Source: Pectinophora gossypiella (Eukaryota > Arthropoda > Insecta > Lepidoptera > Gelechiidae). Taken from it: a DNA stretch of 64,000 nt. The notes beneath the pieces are model-generated. The model saw nothing but the letters and a program-made list of their open reading frames with translations. It was not told the origin of the DNA and searched no databases. Each line of letters begins with the position of its first letter. Position 1 is the first letter of the stretch. The translations under genes and the position numbers were made by a program. This document shows, in pieces, positions 62,511 to 64,000 of the stretch. The stretch is from contig NC_065410.1 of assembly GCF_024362695.1 (NCBI RefSeq), positions 2,042,001 through 2,106,000 on the forward strand, in the 5' to 3' direction.

Positions 62511-63714
62511 TTAGTTCGAAGCTTTGTATGTTTACCGCGATAGAATTTGACCAAGACTTAAATAGGTCTCGTGAAATCAAAAAAGTTCTAGGTGCTATAG
62601 TTTTGCCAGGCCGTAGGGTGTCCCTGATGCGGAGCAGTTTTCCAAGATAACGTTTCGATCACACCCCTATACATGATTTTTACACCCGAGACATTTTCTG
62701 GAAAAACAAAAATTTATATGGCGGCCATTTTTTTTTTCGGCCATTTTTTTTTTCACTGGTGATAAAATTTGACCAAGATTTAAATAGGTTTCATGAAAAC
62801 AAAAAAGTTCCAGGTGCGACAGTTTTCCCAGGCCGTAGGGTGCCGCCCTGATGCGGAGCAGTTTTTGAAGGTCGGGAGGTATTTCCATACTCAACATGAC
62901 ATTTTGGTCACATCCCTCTTACATCATATACCCCCCGAGGCATTTTCGAGAAAAACAAAACTTTGTATGGCGGCCATCTTGTTTTTTCGCCATTTTGTTT
63001 TTTTTTCACCGGCCATTAAATTCGACCAAGATTTAAATAGGTTTCGTAAAAACAAAAAAGTTCCAGGTGCGATAGTTTCCCCAGGCCGTAGGGTGTCTCC
63101 CTGATGAGAAGCAGGTTTCGAAAACCTAGAAGTATACCCGTACTCTACATGACGATCCGATCATATCCCTATACATCATTTTTACCCCCGAGGCATTTTC
63201 AGGAAAAACGAAAAATTTGTATGGCGGCCATCTTGATTTTCCGCCATTTTGATTTTTTTTCACCGGCAATTAAATTTGACCAAGATTTAAATAGGTATCG
63301 TGAAAACTAAAAAGTTCCACGTGCGATAGTTTCACCAGGCCGTAGGGTGTCTCCCTGATGCGGAGCAGTTTTTGAAGATCAAGAAGTATTTGCATACTCA
63401 ACATGACCGTCCGATTACGCCCCCATACACAGTTTTTAGCCCCGAGACATTTTCTGGAAAAACAAAAATTTGTATGGCGGCCATCTTGTTTTTCCGCCAT
63501 TTTGATTTTTTTTCACCCACAATAGAATTTGACCAAGATTTAAATAGGTTTTGTGAAAAAAGAATCGTTCCAGGTGCGATAGTTTCGCCAGACTGTTGGG
63601 TGTCTCCCTGATGCGGAGCAGTTTTCCAAGATCTGGAAGTTTTCCCATACTCACCGGGAGGTCCAGATCACACCCCCCATACATCATTTTCACCCCCCGA
63701 CGCTCCTTCTGGGA

Positions 63715-63830
63715 GAACAATTATGTCAGTGAGTGAGTGAGTCAGTCAGTCAGTGGGTTTGCAGCTATATATATTATAACTAGATGTCGCGTGGTTCGCT
63801 CGCAGCAAGCTGCTCGCGTGTCTTGTTTTC
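63715..63830 (-). mobile_element. Helitron 3' end within the satellite, copy 2
   Basis: Same end and same left flank as copy 1, with CTAG at 63780-63783. Because the flank (CAGTGGGTTTGCAGCTATAT) is shared, the two are products of one duplication and not independent insertions. Confidence 0.55.
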
Positions 63831-64000
63831 CCGCCATTTTTTTACCGCGATAGAATTTGACCAAGACTTGAATAGGTCTCGTGAAATCAAAAAAGTTCTA
63901 GGTGCTATAGTTTTGCCAGGCCGTAGGGTGTCTCCCTGATGCGGAGCAGTTTTCCAAGATGACGTTCCGATCACACCGGCGATAATATTTGACCAAGATT

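Larger units (their letters stand above)
59930..64000. repeat. Satellite of about 255 bp with 1.31-kb higher-order period
   Basis: TGATGCGGAGCAG or a close variant occurs 16 times (about 60038, 60300, 60535, 60788, 61039, 61279, 61535, 61790, 62045, 62300, 62628, 62852, 63105, 63357, 63614, 63938). Each unit also has AATTTGACCAAGATTTAAAT, CCAGGTGCGATAGTTT and TATGGCGGCCATCTTGTTTT. The 62300-63614 block repeats as a whole (about 1,314 bp), including an odd unit with a Helitron-like end. Many open frames on both strands run through the units and are artefacts. The array leaves the window on the right. Confidence 0.9.

Noticed and set aside
59970..63974. A dozen open frames of 64-131 codons on both strands
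   Set aside because: They are translations of the 255-bp satellite unit; the same peptides recur in every unit and on both strands, with no start or splice context.

Overview
The window looks like AT-rich nuclear DNA of a moth or butterfly (Lepidoptera). It is almost wholly mobile-element and satellite sequence. The evidence is the density of families typical of that order: tRNA-headed SINEs, non-LTR retrotransposon tails, short inverted-repeat elements, and Helitrons with the characteristic hairpin-CTAG 3' ends. No complete host gene, rRNA gene, true tRNA gene or CRISPR array can be supported. All assignments come from reading the sequence; no database was searched.

Layout. 0-20 kb: dispersed, often nested SINE, LINE and MITE remnants, plus one candidate host promoter/first exon with two perfect CRE sites (about 11.6-11.8 kb). 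20.6-22.7 kb: a complete non-autonomous Helitron with a 134-bp minisatellite inside. 22.7-31.8 kb: more SINE and MITE debris. 31.8-35.6 kb: a 5'-truncated but otherwise well-preserved non-LTR retrotransposon, with a partial ORF1 ending in an SGNH-esterase-like domain and an intact 967-residue endonuclease/reverse transcriptase. A truncated, folded-back relative lies at 12.5-12.8 kb. 36.4-38.4 kb: a minus-strand Helitron end, then seven tandem exon-like modules with conserved splice signals and a possible terminal exon. 38.7-45.4 kb: two diverged inverted arms of about 0.7 kb around a 20-copy minisatellite and a 1.4-kb AT-rich segment bounded by a 21-bp inverted repeat. 45.6-51.0 kb: a near-complete autonomous Helitron protein on the minus strand. 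51-59.9 kb: further remnants and several exon candidates. 59.9-64 kb: a satellite of about 255 bp with a 1.31-kb higher-order period.

Most notable structure. The Helitron coding region has protease-like, zinc-finger, HUH-nuclease and helicase parts. It is interrupted by a single extra A, and it has no ATG ahead of its predicted catalytic Cys. Its N-terminus lies directly behind a splice-acceptor-like site. About 3.9 kb upstream on the same strand is a 112-nt open exon with an ATG, a consensus donor and the matching phase. Two further exon-like segments and an E2F-type site lie beyond it. This suggests a spliced Helitron protein, or a host-Helitron chimeric gene, and RNA data could test it.
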